Origin: Aquatica leii
Lineage: Eukaryota; Arthropoda; Insecta; Coleoptera; Lampyridae
Direction: 5' to 3'
Assembly (NCBI GenBank): GCA_035610365.1
Contig: CM069435.1
Coordinates: 7,342,001 to 7,406,000 of the forward strand
DNA length: 64,000 bases
Below are positions 22,348 to 32,507 of the stretch, piece after piece. The notes under the pieces are model-generated. The model was not told the origin of the DNA. It worked only from the letters and a program-made list of their open reading frames with translations, and did no database searches. Within the stretch, counting starts at the first letter, position 1, and the number at the start of each line of letters is the position of its first letter. The position numbers and the translations under genes are program-made.

Positions 22348-22525
22348 TATATGGTACCTCCAATTGGTAGATTAGTAAGCACTTGAATGAAAGTTCAAGG
22401 AATAGAACAACACTTGACACTTTAATTGCTGATTTAATTCCAACAGTAAGGTGTCGGTGATTTTTTAAAGATGGTGCTTTTTTACTGGTTTTTTAATATA
22501 AAATTTAAACAGTGCATAATTTGCC
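22348..22525. repeat. Right arm of the palindrome split by the mariner
   Basis: Inverted partner of 20683-20847; see that entry for the shared blocks. Confidence 0.65.
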
Positions 22526-24622
22526 TGTAAACTTTTGATCATTAATAAGGATTGAAAAATATAAGGAGGATTGCATTTAAAAAAACATAAGTTTAAGTTA
22601 ATATCTCGAATAGCAACGGAGTTATGGAGGTTCCAAATATCCCTGCGGACTAATAACCAGTAACCTCTAACGTTTAATTTTTTTCCAGATGTTAAAATAA
22701 TAAATTATATTTACTACCAAACGCAGCAACATACTTTTTAATACAACTATTAAAACAAATGCTTTTAAACCGTTTTAAGTCAGACGTCTTTAAGATGCCT
22801 TACAGTAGATATCGTTAAGATGTTTTATTAGAGCCACAGACATGTAGACATATGTAGAATAGGCATAAAACAAACGTCCTGAAGATGTGTGCTGTATTTA
22901 CCAGTTTTCAAACTGACCGAATGCTATAATAAGAAAACATTGTAATTTGGAACTAATAGTAATTTCGACATTGTTTAATATTTTAAATATTGTTTACATA
23001 TAAATTTGTTTAAGAAACATGAAACAGAAATTTTTGTCACATATTTGAGCAATTGGTAAATTACGATATATGACAATTAAAGATTCACCAAGTAGCTTGG
23101 CTTGAAGTGTAAAAGCTGCACTTGACCTTGAAGGTCGAGTCTTTTTAAAAACAAAAGTTTAACTTGGTTTGATGTGGATTAGTTCCCATTGTATCTTTTG
23201 AGCAATGCTGACTTAAAGTTTACTTCTTTTAGACATGTTCAAAAATATTTTCTAATAAGATAACTGAAAAAAAAATAAAATTTTGTTGCTCAAGTTTTCG
23301 AAGAAAAAAATAAAAACTATTTAATTATTTTAATGTTTGGTTTCCTCGCAGGACGCTACTGAACTTAGTACTTTTAATCTAGTTAGGGCTAAACTAACCC
23401 CCTATTACTACAAATAGCTCTACCAAATTTTAAAACATAGGTCAAAGCATCTTTCAGATATAAAAAACAGTTATTAAAAACTTTAACACTTTGTATCTTG
23501 GAAACCATGCATTTCCGGACTTATTTTTATGAAATTTTTTTCATAAAATAGCCTGAGGAAGGGGGTGACCCTTCCGTATGTAAATGATTTGTATAAAACA
23601 TCCTGTATTTTTTCCATTAAAGTAAAGCAAAGTTATAAAACGATATTAAATATGTCCTTGTTCTGACTTACCTTATATGCTTTTGGACTTTGAAGATTTT
23701 TCGTTGTTTTTTTATCAAACAAAACACGGCATCTGCAGGCGACGACAAGTTTATGCCGTGTTTTTCCTAAGTAGTGTTGTAGTTGCGGGGATCTTCTTTA
23801 GTTTAGCTAATCTTTTTGTACATGCTAGTTTATAGATTCCTTGAAAGGTTTGAATAAGATGTTTTTTCTATGTGAATATGTAATATAAGCTGTCTAGAAC
23901 TGATTTTTACGCTTAACTCAGTTTTCACAACTTTGGCAAATGCGGTGCGGCAGAATTGATGACGCGTTTCCGTTTGACTTCTGATTGATCTCAAGTTATG
24001 AGGTAACCTAGTATGCAAAGTGTTTCTAAACTTAATGAAAAGTTTTCTTGTGTCGTTAAAAAATTTGTCTGCTTTTGTCTATTTAAATAAGGGAAGATTG
24101 ACTTTTGATTTTAACCATGTGGTAAATGCTGTAATATCGGTATTTTAAAACGTCTTCATGTATTGCATTAGTTATAGTTCTCATTAATTATCCGTCATCT
24201 TCAAAATAAATTGTTAGTAAAATAATTACAAGAAATACCAATCTTTATTTCTTCGTATTTACAGTGATCTGGCCCAACAAAATGTACTTTGTGTACTCGA
24301 TTATGCTTATCTGCGGTTGTAACCAAAACAAAACTTCAATTAAATAAACAAAAAACGTTGCGATGTAAATAGTATAAATTATAAATGTAACTTTCTTAGA
24401 ACTCAGTTCTACAACTTGCTTAATTTCTGTTTTGATTTCTCTAGTTGACGCTGTTTGTGTTGTAAATTACCTTTGATAAACTTTATTTTGGGGTATAAAT
24501 TTTTCATCAAAATAATACTATTTTCAAAAGCTTAAAAGTTTGGTAAAACTTGAAAACTTGACCTGTAAAAGGTTAGCTTGACTAATACTAAACCTGTGAA
24601 TCCCTATAATGACAATCAGCGT
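22526..24622. other. Spacer with an old repeat-like segment
   Basis: No gene recognised. About 23350-23640 (GCATTTCCGGACTTATTTTT, GGGTGACCC, AACATCCTGTATTTTTTCC) looks like the 3' part of a non-autonomous mariner-type repeat; this is from memory of such repeats and weak. 23690-24020 gives short minus-strand peptides with no family match. Confidence 0.35.
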
Positions 24623-24626
24623 TTAA

Positions 24627-27074
24627 CCTTCCTAATACCGGGTGGGGTGAATCGTCACCCCAGGTTATCTTATTCTGTATGTTAATTGTATTTAACGCAT
24701 TATACTTGGGTCTTATTTTTTTCATTGTTCATGGAACGTTAAGTACCATAGTCTAACCGAAATTTATTTGATAGAATAAAAAACTGCCAAAAAATTTTGA
24801 AAATTAGAGACATAAACGCGACTGGGGTACACGTGGTAGCAGGCGTTTTAAAATTTTACACAGTGATTTGTGCAACTTTATCTGAAATTCCTTCACTGCC
24901 ACTCCGGAAATAGTATATCAGTTTACCTAAATATGCTCATTGATTCGCCGCTAATTATCCGATCATGTTGATCAAGTCATTAGTCTAAAGCGTAATTAGT
25001 TTTGTTGTGCAGTACATTGAAACTTCCTATGGCTATTGTAATAATTCAATGAATGAAATGATCCTTTGTGTATAAATGTTCATTATATAGGTATTTATGT
25101 CTCTAGGAATGTCATGTAATTGCTATTTATAGGTAATCGTACTTTACTAAAATGTATTATAAGTTCTTCCACGTTAGTGTGAACACTGTGTAAAACGATT
25201 CACTGCGCTTTGACAATGACGAATATAGTTTCATCTAGAACGAAAAGGATTGTTGATTTGGCTAAAACTTTTTATCATTCCGGTGAGTAAAATTATCCAT
25301 GTTAATTTTACACAGCAAGTACTAATCGTTGCATATGCTTGTTGATGAGAAATTCGAGATGTGTAATCATTCTGATCTACACATGGACGAAGATTTATCA
25401 TCCGAAACGGAAAATAACATCGAAGAAGTAATTGAAGTCGATGATGAGATGATGATCGAGTCCAATGATGAAGACGAAATAGTTTCCGTTCACGTACAAG
25501 AAATGTTTTTGCCAAGGATGAAACAGTTTGGCGAGGAAACTACAGCGAACAAAAAACATAATAAAAACTCCTGAAGGTGTTGTGCCCCATGTACCTAGAA
25601 ATAGCAGCATTTCAAAACTTTTCAAGTTGTTTATATCTTCCGATATCATCCAAGATATAATGACTTGCACAAATCAGAGAGGAACGTATGAAAAAGAAAA
25701 ACATAACAACGGCGAAGAGGGTTTGGTTTGGAAAGATGTGGATGAAATTGAACTATACGCGTACATTGGTTTGCTGATATGCTCTGGGGCACTAAAGAGC
25801 AACCGAGAACCCGTAGTCATGCTCTGGCAAACAGACCCCTGCTTCCAACGTCCAATATACTCTGCCACAATGCCGCGAACGAGGTTTTCTCAAATTTCAA
25901 GTTGGATGCGCTTTGACGATAAAAACACAAGAGAAGATAGGAAAAAAACAGACAAACTGGCACCTATAAGAGATGTATCCGATAGCTTCGCAAATAACTG
26001 CAAAAAGTACTACAATTCTGGAACTAATTTGACGGTGGACAACTAGTGCCATTTCGTGGTAGATGTGCATTTTGTGTATACATAAAAAGTAAACCTGGCA
26101 AATACGGCATTAATGTTTAGGTTCTCGCGGATGCAAACACGTCATATTGCAAAAATTTTCAAATCTATTTCGGAGAAGATGGAAATGCTCCGGAACGCAA
26201 CCAAGGTGGTGTTAGATTTGGGCTCGAGTTACGTAATCACCACGGACAATTTTTTTACCTTTCTGGAGTTAGCTGAAGAACTACTACTATGTTACTACTA
26301 TGTTACTATCCTATGTGCCAAAACAGAATAGGAGCGTAATACTGCTGTCTTCAGAACACCGTGAGGGTACCGTTTCAGAGGAAAACCACAAGAAACCAGA
26401 AATGATTATGCACTATAACTCTATTAAGGGCGCAGTTGACACCCTCGACAAAATGGTAGCGAAATATAGCTGCAATAAACGGAAAAAAAGATGGTCAACG
26501 GTTGTTTTCATGAATTTCATAGACGTGGCGGCAGTACATGCTTTCATTTTGCGAGTAACGCTACGACCATCATGGAATGCCCAGCATTTGGATAAGAGGA
26601 GGTTTTTTCTTCTTGAATTAGGAAAACAACTGATAGAACCCCATATGCGACGGAGGATAGACAACTCGATTGTTTGATCAAGACTAAATAAGAAGACCAT
26701 TAAAAACATTACCAAAATATTGTGTATTACCAAAATAGTGCAACAAGTGCGTAATTCTACAAAAAGGGGGAGGTGTCACGTGTACAAATAGTAAAAACTT
26801 TGTATGCCCAGCCCACAGCAAGTCGACAAAAATATGCGAAAAATGTAATATGTAAGTTGTAACATTAAATTAATCTAATTAAATTTTTATAAATAAATGC
26901 AAATTTTTCAATTTCTTAGTTTATTAGTTTTTATTAGATACAAATTAGGTATCTAAGTTTAATTAATAATCATATAGCATGTGTAAGTAGTTAAAAAAAC
27001 GAAGAAAAAATATGGGGTGAGAAATCACCCCACGTGGTATTGGACGTTTTAAAAATCACCTGGTACTAGGAAGG
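24627..27074 (+). mobile_element. piggyBac-2 transposon, 2448 bp, TTAA target
   Basis: TTAA sits at 24623-24626 and 27075-27078. The left end is CCTTCCTAATACC and the reverse complement of the right end CCTTCCTAGTACC. Subterminal hairpins GGGGTGA-N4-TCACCCC (about 24643-24660) and GGGGTGA-N4-TCACCCC (about 27015-27032) lie near each end. A right-end-like motif (CACGTGGTA ... GCGTTTTAAAA) also lies inside the left end near 24840. It contains a broken transposase. The I-like LINE next to it inserted later, because the LINE's flanking duplication includes this right end. Confidence 0.9.
25335..26676 (+). pseudogene. piggyBac-2 transposase, broken
   Basis: It begins at ATG 25335 with a long acidic N-terminus (MLVDEKFEMCNHSD, then many D/E) typical of piggyBac. 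A frameshift near 25550 leads into NIIKTPEGVVPHVPRN, then DEIELYAYIGLLICSGALK near 25740, ATMPRTRFSQISSWMRFDD near 25870 and KTDKLAPIRDV near 25950. The first catalytic Asp is in NLTVD at about 26035, followed at once by a small deletion and the LVPFRGRC block in another frame. The second is in VITTDNFFTFLELAEELL near 26240, the third in YNSIKGAVDTLDKM near 26420-26450. It ends at 26676. A few Cys residues of the C-terminal finger remain downstream to about 26850. Several frame breaks make it inactive. Confidence 0.85.
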
Positions 27075-27192
27075 TTAAAGTATGTTAATAAAAAATTTTT
27101 AATTGTTATTTATTGTATATTAACTATTATATGAACCCAGAATATATAATTTATTCGTATTTGTTGTAACAAATGCAAATTTGTATAAAAAT
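27051..27192. repeat. ~140-bp direct repeat, left copy, flanking the I-like LINE
   Basis: It starts AAAAATCACCTGGTACTAGG (the piggyBac-2 right end), runs through the TTAA and about 115 bp of flank, and ends TTTGTATAAAAAT. The second copy is at 32368-32507, with about 5% differences and a small indel. The LINE lies exactly between the copies. Confidence 0.85.
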
Positions 27193-27436
27193 ATTATTAT
27201 TAGGAGCTCTCCCCCAAGGTCGAGACCCGAAAGCGACAAAGAAGAGGAAAGATACCAAGAGGAACAAAGTGTAAACATTGTAACGGTGATAAACGAAAAG
27301 GAAGAAACAAAAAAAATGAAACGTGAAAGACCGTACATAAGAAGAACCAAAAAATACTCCTAAAAAGCACCACGGAACAAGTAAACGATGACACTAACTC
27401 CGATACGGATGACAATATAGAACACAAAAAAAACGT

Positions 27437-28432
27437 ATGCGCACAAGAAACAAAGCAAGACCTCATTACAAAGAATGTACGGAGAAAAGGGAACCGGAAA
27501 TAGATGAACAGTACCACGTGATAAATATATCAGAACACGACTACCAAACTATGTCACCTTTTGCAATACAAAAACAAATTTTTGAGTACATCGGCACGAA
27601 AGTTGAAATTAAAAGAATGGGAGCGGGAATATTTAGCGTTAGAGTAGAGACAAAGGAACAGTTAGAGAAGCTAAAAGCGCTAGGAACAATACAAAGGAAG
27701 AAGGCAGAAGTAACTCCAAACGATCGACTTAACAAGTCAGTAGGGGTAATTACGTGCGTCGATCTCCTGCCGTGTACAATGGAGGAAATAGTACAAGAGC
27801 TTAAAGGCCAAGGAGTCATAGAGGCATACCGAATAACAAGAAAGGTGGAAGGCCAAATCTTAAACACACCCACCACCAAGCTGATCTTCAACAAAAACAA
27901 ACTACCAAATGATATTAAAGCCGCATACATAAATGTCAAGGTAAGCCCATACATCCCCCTGCCGACGAAGTGTTTTAATTGCCAACAGTTTGGACACCCG
28001 GCCAAGTTCTGCAAAAGCAAACAGATGTGCGAATGTGGTAAGACACCCCACGCGGAAGAAGAACCATGTCTAGATCCACCAAAATGTATAAACTGCAAAG
28101 GCGTGCACACATCACGATCCCCAAATTGCCCCATATACATAAAGGAGAAAGTTGTCATGGAAGTCAAGGCCAAACACAACCTAACATACAAGGAAGCGAA
28201 GAGCATCGTTTATGGCAAGTCATTTGTTACAAAAGATGAAAGCTTTGCCCAAAGAGCCGCAAAAAGTAACAATAACAAAGCTCCGAACACTACAGAAGCC
28301 GCAACAAAGGATGATGAAATACCGAGAAAAAGCGATACAACCCAAGCCCCTACAAGCAGACCCGACTTGGAGATGCCACCACCATCTAACACAATACGGA
28401 AACCACAATTCACAAGAGCACTATCCAACTAG
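27437..28432 (+). pseudogene. LINE ORF1 (Gag-like nucleic-acid-binding protein)
   Basis: An uninterrupted 331-codon stretch from ATG 27437. Residues about 30-170 hold the RRM-like/PRE_C2HC region (SPFAIQKQIFEYIGTKVEIK ... PTTKLIFNKNKLPNDIKAAY). Three knuckles follow: CFNCQQFGHPAKFC (179-192, CX2CX4HX4C), CECGKTPHAEEEPC (198-211, unusual CXC spacing) and CINCKGVHTSRSPNC (217-231). The C-terminal tail is charged and Ser/Pro-rich. Upstream reading (27181-27440) and the tail beyond 28436 (MESGASEMSESFIKEMDESD) probably belonged to the same ORF in other frames, so both ends are eroded. Role by family: binds LINE RNA in the transposition RNP. Confidence 0.8.
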
Positions 28433-28755
28433 ACAATGGAATCAGGCGCATCAGAGATGTCAGAGAGCTTCATAAAAGAGATGGACGAATCTGACCAGGA
28501 GCTATCGAACCAAAGTGCCAAACGGAAAAAAGGTTGGCCGTTTGGAGTTCCCCGGCCTAACCTAAGGAAAAACCCCAGTGTTACGACATACAAACCAAAA
28601 AAGCAAAAACTGATATATAACCCAATCTGCGATATACATACTGTGATAAATGTTCTACCTGTTAGTGACCTATATGTTTGTCCTCTTCGCCCTGTTGACT
28701 TATTTATTAACTTATACTTACATACGTTATATCCACTTATATTATTTTACCCAAA

Positions 28756-31700
28756 ATGGCAACTGAATCCATACTGCAATGGAATGCGCGTGGTATAAAA
28801 AACAAATATGACGAACTGAGACAGTTGATACACGAAATACAACCTATGATTATAGTCTTACAAGAAAGCAAACTAAAACCGGGCGAAACGTTCCAAGTTA
28901 AAAACTATAGGACATTTAGTGCTGAAACTGCAATAGAGCCAGGTAGTAGAAGCCACGGTGGAGTAGCAAGGAGCGATTTACTTGTCAAAGAAATTCAAAT
29001 AAACACTACCCTACAAGCAAACGCGGTCGAGATACGAAATAAATTCAAGCTTAACTTAGTAAACATATACTTACCTGACACGTCGTGGACGGTAGAACAA
29101 CTCCAAGAGGTGATCTCCCAAGTCCCGTCACCAAAATTAATTCTAGGGGATTTTAACTGTCACAATACAATATGGGGTTCCTCCTGCTCAAGCAATAAAG
29201 GTGCAATTCTTGAAACCTTTATAAATGACAACTCGCTAATAGTTTTGAATGAAGGACACCCTATGCATTTTAACGAATCCTCCGGAGGGTACAGTGCTAT
29301 TGACTTATCTCTCGCTACGCCAACAATCGCTACGAACTTCACCTGGTCGGTGCTAGAAGACCTTCACCATAGCGACCACTTCCCAATAGTGCTCCAATCA
29401 AATATAAAAGCAAATACATATAAAGCAGACTGGAGGTTTAATACAACAAAAGCAAACTGGGCGCACTTCGCTAAAGTTATACAAACACCAAACTTAGAGT
29501 GCGATATGGAATCTGCGATAGTTAGCTTTACGACCTCGGTAGTTGAAGCAGCTTCTAAGTCAATGCCACTGACAGGGGGTAAGATGAAGCGTTCTCCAGT
29601 GCCATGGTGGAACGACACAATTAAAAATCTAAACAGGAAGAAGAAACGTTTGCTAAACAGATATAAAAAACACCAAACAGAAGAAAATCTAATAGCATTT
29701 AAAGTAGCAAGAGCACCGGAAAGATGAGAGAAGAGAAAGGCACAAAAACTATCATGGAGGAACTATACATCTAGTTTAAGTAGCACGAGTGAATAATCTG
29801 AAATGTGGAGGAAAGTTAAATCTATAATAGGAACAGCTCAGCACCTCAAAACCCAACATTGGAAGTAAACGGAAAAATATTCACAAACCCTCGGGAGGTA
29901 TCAAACCTCTTCGCAAAGTACTTTGAAAGCATCTCAAGCGACGCACAATACGACGAACCCTTCCTAACACAAAAAAGAACTCGCGAGAAAGACAAAATAA
30001 ACTTCAATTCCGACGTTAGCGATAATTACAATGACAATTTTTCTATGGCCGAGATGGAAAGGATTCTTAAACGGGCAAAAGATACAGCACCGGGACATGA
30101 TAAAATCACTTTTAGCATGATTAAAGATCTTCCCCTAGAAACAAAAATTTATGCTACTGTCAATATACAACTCTATATGGCAAACAGGGCATTATCCCAC
30201 AGCATGGAAGCTAGCTACGATCGTTGCTCTACCTAAACCAGGGAAGGACGGAAGCAAAATGGAGAATTTTAGGTTCATCTCACTCACCTCCTGCTTATCG
30301 AAAGTGTTGGAATCGATGGTGAACTTCAGACTTGTCACGATATTGGAAAGTGAAGGAAGAATCAGCCACTATCAAGCAGGATTTAGGAGAGGCTATTCAA
30401 CCGTGGACCAGATAATACATTTGGACTACATTATAAACGAAGTTTTTACAAACAGACAACACGCACAAGCGGTTTTTTTCGATATACAAAAGGCGTTCGA
30501 TAAAGTGTGGAAATATGGAATTTCAGAAAAACTCCATAAATGGAACCTAAAAGGGCGCCTGCCCCGACTGATTCAAAACTTCCTAGAAAACAGAACTATG
30601 CAAGTAAAAATCGGAAGAACGCTATCAAACACAGTATCCCAAAGCAATGGCATACCGCAGGGCTCGGTTCTTAGTGTGACTCTCTTTGCAATAGCAATTA
30701 ACAACATAGCTGACAAGATAAAGAACACGTCTCGAGCATTGCTATATGTGGAGGATCTCTGCATTGTAAAAACGGGTCGAGATATGCAGGAAATATCAGT
30801 CGGCCTGCAAGAAGATATTGCAACGGTAGTTGCAGACGCAGAAGAAAAGGGATTCAAACTCTCATCTGAAAAAACTCGCACTATGCACTTCTGCAGACTC
30901 AGGCATGAACACAAGCCCTTGCCGCTATATCTCAAGGATGTATTAATACCTAGCGTAAACGAAATAAAATTCCTAGGCATAACCTTGGACTCCAAGCTTA
31001 CTTAGAAATCACACATTAACAATGTGGTTACGAAGGCCAGATTAACGCTAAATCGACTTAGGATTCTAGGAAGCTACACATGGGGTGCGGACCCAGACAC
31101 GTTGAAAAAACTGATTAACTGCTTTGTAAGAAGTAAAATAGAGTACGGGTCCGTAGTGTACGGGTCGGCCGCAAAGACACACCTTAAGAAAATAGAGTCA
31201 TTGTGGAACAAGGCATTGCTATTGGCAACGGGTGGATTTAGGACGTCTCCAACTGAAAGCCTCAATGTAACAAATAATACTCTACTGTTAAAACTGAGAC
31301 TGCAACAACAAAGACTGCGATACGCCGTTAAACTCTGTACAAAACCCAAGCACTTCCTGTATGACATCATTACGAATCCCCCTATGCACAAAGAGCTGTA
31401 CTCTGAAAATCTGCTAAATAAAAAGTACTGGGAATCAACCAACGCTCTCCCACCATGGCAGCTGGAAGCGCCTCACATCGCCAACAGCGTAAATGAAAGT
31501 CAAGGCAGACACATTCTAGTCAGAATACGAACAACTGAAGACCGCAACGAGGTTTATGTGATACAAGATGGAGCAATACTAGCGTGGAGGATGAGTGATA
31601 TATACACGCGCTACAATGTCGAGTGTGTGGCACTACTAAAAGCGTTACAAGTGAGCGTATCAGATAAAAACGTCGTAATTCTCTGTGACCTTAAATCCGT

Positions 31701-32302
31701 CAAAACTCTGCAAAACACATTTACAAATGACGCTTTAACGAAAAGAGTAATTGAAAAATGGAACACTTTACGTAACGCCGGCAAAATCATTAAATTTGTT
31801 AAAGAAAACCATGGGTATGTATCTACCCGAAGACACGAAAAATGCCATAGAATGTTCCGATCCGCTGGCGACAGAGGAAATTACCATTACAGATGTCCTG
31901 AAAGAAATTGCTAACAATAGTAATAAAAAATGGCAAATCTCGTGGGATAACAACAACACTCAGCTGAGAAAACTTGCTCCTCAGGTACGCTCACAAGCGA
32001 ATCTGAAGTCACAAAAGAAAAAAGATCAGGTGGTTCTGACCAGACTCAGGATAGGACACACAAGACTGACTCATAGTTACCTGCTACTCGGAGCAAACCC
32101 GAAAAGATGCGCACAATGCGGAGCATATCTCACTATTCTTCACGTGTTTGAAGAATGTCCAATTTTGGTAGAATATAGAGAGAAGCATGGGATAAATAAC
32201 TTAATGGTATTAGCGAATCCAAATAAATTTAGCAACGTCCTGAAATTTCTGAGAGAGAGACAAAGCTATACGAAGAAATATAGAATAGCGATGGACAACT
32301 AG
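28756..32302 (+). pseudogene. LINE ORF2 (endonuclease - RT - RNase H), broken
   Basis: From ATG 28756 (MATESILQWNARG) the endonuclease has Glu in VLQESKL (residue 37), GDFN (131-134), AIDLSL (D183) and HHSDHFP (SDH 206-208), all intact. A stop near 29727 and frame changes near 29850, 30180, 31005 and 31800 interrupt the rest. RT: LPKPGKDGSK near 30230, motif A FFDIQKAFDKVW near 30475, motif B GIPQGSVLSVTLF near 30650 (usually SPTLF), motif C LYVEDLCI at 30742-30765, where the first Asp of the usual A-D-D is Glu. RNase H remnants: NVECVALLKALQ near 31620 (Glu) and ILCDLKS near 31680 (Asp). C-terminus: TRLRIGHTRLTHSYLLLGAN, then CAQCGAYLTILHVFEEC near 32110-32160. It looks inactive. Confidence 0.85.
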
Positions 32303-32367
32303 CGGTACGGTGCCAATGATCTGAGTCGTCGACGCACTGTCCGCAAGTAAATCATGAAAGGTGAAAA

Positions 32368-32507
32368 AAAAATCACCTGGTACTAGGAAGGTTAAAGTAA
32401 GTTAATAAAAAATTTCTAATTGTTATTATGTATATCAACTATTATATAAACGCAGAATACATAATTTATTCGTATTTGTTGTAACAAATGCAAATTTGTA
32501 TAAAAAT
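32368..32507. repeat. ~140-bp direct repeat, right copy, with a duplicated piggyBac-2 end
   Basis: Matches 27051-27192. Its first ~24 bp (to 32391) is a copy of the piggyBac-2 right terminus and TTAA follows at 32392-32395, so this isolated piggyBac end is explained by the duplication, not by another insertion. Confidence 0.85.

Larger units (their letters stand above)
27193..32367 (+). mobile_element. I/Nimb-like LINE with RNase H, nearly full length (5.2 kb), broken ORFs
   Basis: A two-ORF non-LTR retrotransposon: ORF1 with three Cys-His knuckles (27437-28432) and ORF2 with AP-endonuclease, RT, RNase H and a C-terminal Cys motif (28756-32302). It is clearly less AT-rich than its surroundings. 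The 3' end is ATGAAAGGTG followed by A residues; no long poly(A). RNase H and the knuckle pattern point to the I/Nimb group rather than jockey proper. Direct repeats of about 140 bp flank it. Because both ends and all domains are present it is a whole copy that has since picked up frameshifts and stops. Confidence 0.85.

Noticed and set aside
23690-24020. GIYKLAC-like peptide on the minus strand
   Set aside because: No PLE linker, Cys insert or YIG follows in any frame; probably a coincidence.
27541-28206. Long minus-strand frame opposite the LINE ORF1
   Set aside because: It is a shadow of the ORF1 codon pattern; its translation is hydrophobic without domain signatures.
32368-32395. A separate solo piggyBac end
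   Set aside because: It belongs to the ~140-bp duplication around the LINE and is a copy of the piggyBac-2 right end.
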